Origin: Betaproteobacteria bacterium RIFCSPLOWO2_12_FULL_62_58
GTDB taxonomy: Bacteria; Pseudomonadota; Gammaproteobacteria; Burkholderiales; SG8-41
Direction of reading: 5' to 3'
Assembly (NCBI GenBank): GCA_001772005.1
Contig: MERI01000002.1
Span: 1-64,000 of the forward strand
DNA: 64,000 bases
The notes under the pieces were generated by a model, which had not been told where the DNA came from, made no database searches, and worked only from the letters and a program-made list of their open reading frames with translations. The position numbers and the translations under genes are program-made. Positions 63,675-64,000 of the stretch are shown in pieces. Each line of letters opens with the position of its first letter. The first letter of the stretch is position 1.

Positions 63675-64000
63675 ATGATCAAGCGCCTCCTGGAACCGGC
63701 ACTGCTCGCCTCGCTGCGGCGATTCCCGGTTGTGGGATTGGTCGGCGCCCGGCAGGTTGGCAAGACCACCCTCGCCCGCGTCGTGGCGCGCAGGGTCGGC
63801 CGCGCTGCCTATCTCGATCTGGAGCGCCCCTCCGACGCCGCCAGGCTGACGGACCCCGAACTCTATCTCGAGCGGCTCGCCGATCGTCTGGTGATCATCG
63901 ACGAAATCCAGCGGCGTCCCGAGCTGTTCCCGGTGTTGCGCAGCCTGATAGACGCGAGGCGTAGAAACGGGCGCTTTCTGGTCCTGGGATCGGCGTCGCC
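63675..64000 (+). CDS. ATP-binding protein of the DUF4143 type (3' end beyond window)
   Basis: The frame starts MIKRLLEPALLASLRRFPVVGLVGARQVGKTTLARVVAR, with the P-loop GARQVGKTT, then AYLDLERPSDAARLTDPELYLE, Walker B LVIIDEIQRRPELFPVLRSLID and FLVLGSAS at the edge. This is the usual N-terminus of the AAA/DUF4143 family. The ATG has a GAGG before it. It is a second, distinct member beside the one at 42-43 kb and lacks the AT-rich palindrome found there. The C-terminal domain is not visible. Confidence 0.88.
   Translation, partial: MIKRLLEPALLASLRRFPVVGLVGARQVGKTTLARVVARRVGRAAYLDLERPSDAARLTDPELYLERLADRLVIIDEIQRRPELFPVLRSLIDARRRNGRFLVLGSAS

Noticed and set aside
1-64000. tRNA, rRNA or integrase genes, or a prophage
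   Set aside because: I saw no cloverleaf-like sequence, no rRNA segments and no tyrosine or serine recombinase, although attC-like and MITE-like sites are present.

Overview
The window is high-GC bacterial DNA. The gene content suggests an environmental betaproteobacterium of Burkholderiales type. The main clue is a large crowd of periplasmic Bug/TctC substrate-binding proteins, with nine apparently full-length copies and nine degraded or partial ones, mixed with CoA-transferases, dehydratases and small catabolic enzymes. The lineage is an inference from gene families; no rRNA or tRNA gene is visible here.

Layout. 1-9 kb: a PAS/GAF/HD-GYP protein cut by the left edge, a dienelactone hydrolase, a Bug protein, a two-gene unit containing a selenoprotein of the UGSC type, a 5'-truncated Bug gene and a fused CoA-transferase. 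9-25 kb: Bug genes, a CocE/NonD hydrolase, an ICL/PEP-mutase-fold protein, an MmgE/PrpD protein, the only complete transporter in the window (TctC plus a TctA-TctB fusion), a lactonase-like propeller, a CaiB/BaiF CoA-transferase, a degenerate AroQ-like protein and a zinc-protease-like lipoprotein. 25-35 kb: an NHL propeller, more Bug genes, two atypical SDRs, a periplasmic tandem ABM protein, a GMC oxidoreductase and an Asp/Glu-racemase-fold protein. 35-42 kb: a cassette with an attC-like site and two HEPN/DUF4145-like genes, then a run of broken genes (methyltransferase, metE behind a damaged cobalamin riboswitch, a membrane protein, a Bug fragment). 42-53 kb: a DUF4143 ATPase under an AT-rich palindrome, Bug and 'mini-Bug' genes, an alpha/beta hydrolase lacking its serine, a propeller, a cupin, a GST and a cytosolic ModA-like protein. 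53-64 kb: a LeuC/LeuD-type pair, an FAD oxidoreductase, an RluF-like pseudouridine synthase, a Bug gene, a RES-Xre toxin-antitoxin pair, a second selenoprotein that fuses both parts of the first unit, and a DUF4143 ATPase cut by the right edge.

The most notable result is the pair of selenoprotein genes. The ORF track breaks both at an in-frame TGA. In each, the TGA sits in a U-G-(S/G)-C motif and is followed at 10-11 nt by a 7-bp hairpin whose 5-6 nt loop has G as its second base, which fits the published bacterial SECIS pattern. One locus is split into two genes and the other is a single fusion, so the two halves probably work together on an unknown substrate.

The second theme is decay and repeats. 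At least four families of 150-270 bp palindromic or MITE-like repeats, REP-type hairpins and stretches of 7-9 bp simple repeats fill the intergenic space and often lie just upstream of Bug genes. Several genes carry clean internal deletions with short homology at the joints. Either this region is eroding by microhomology deletion, or the assembly has collapsed between short repeats; long reads would decide.
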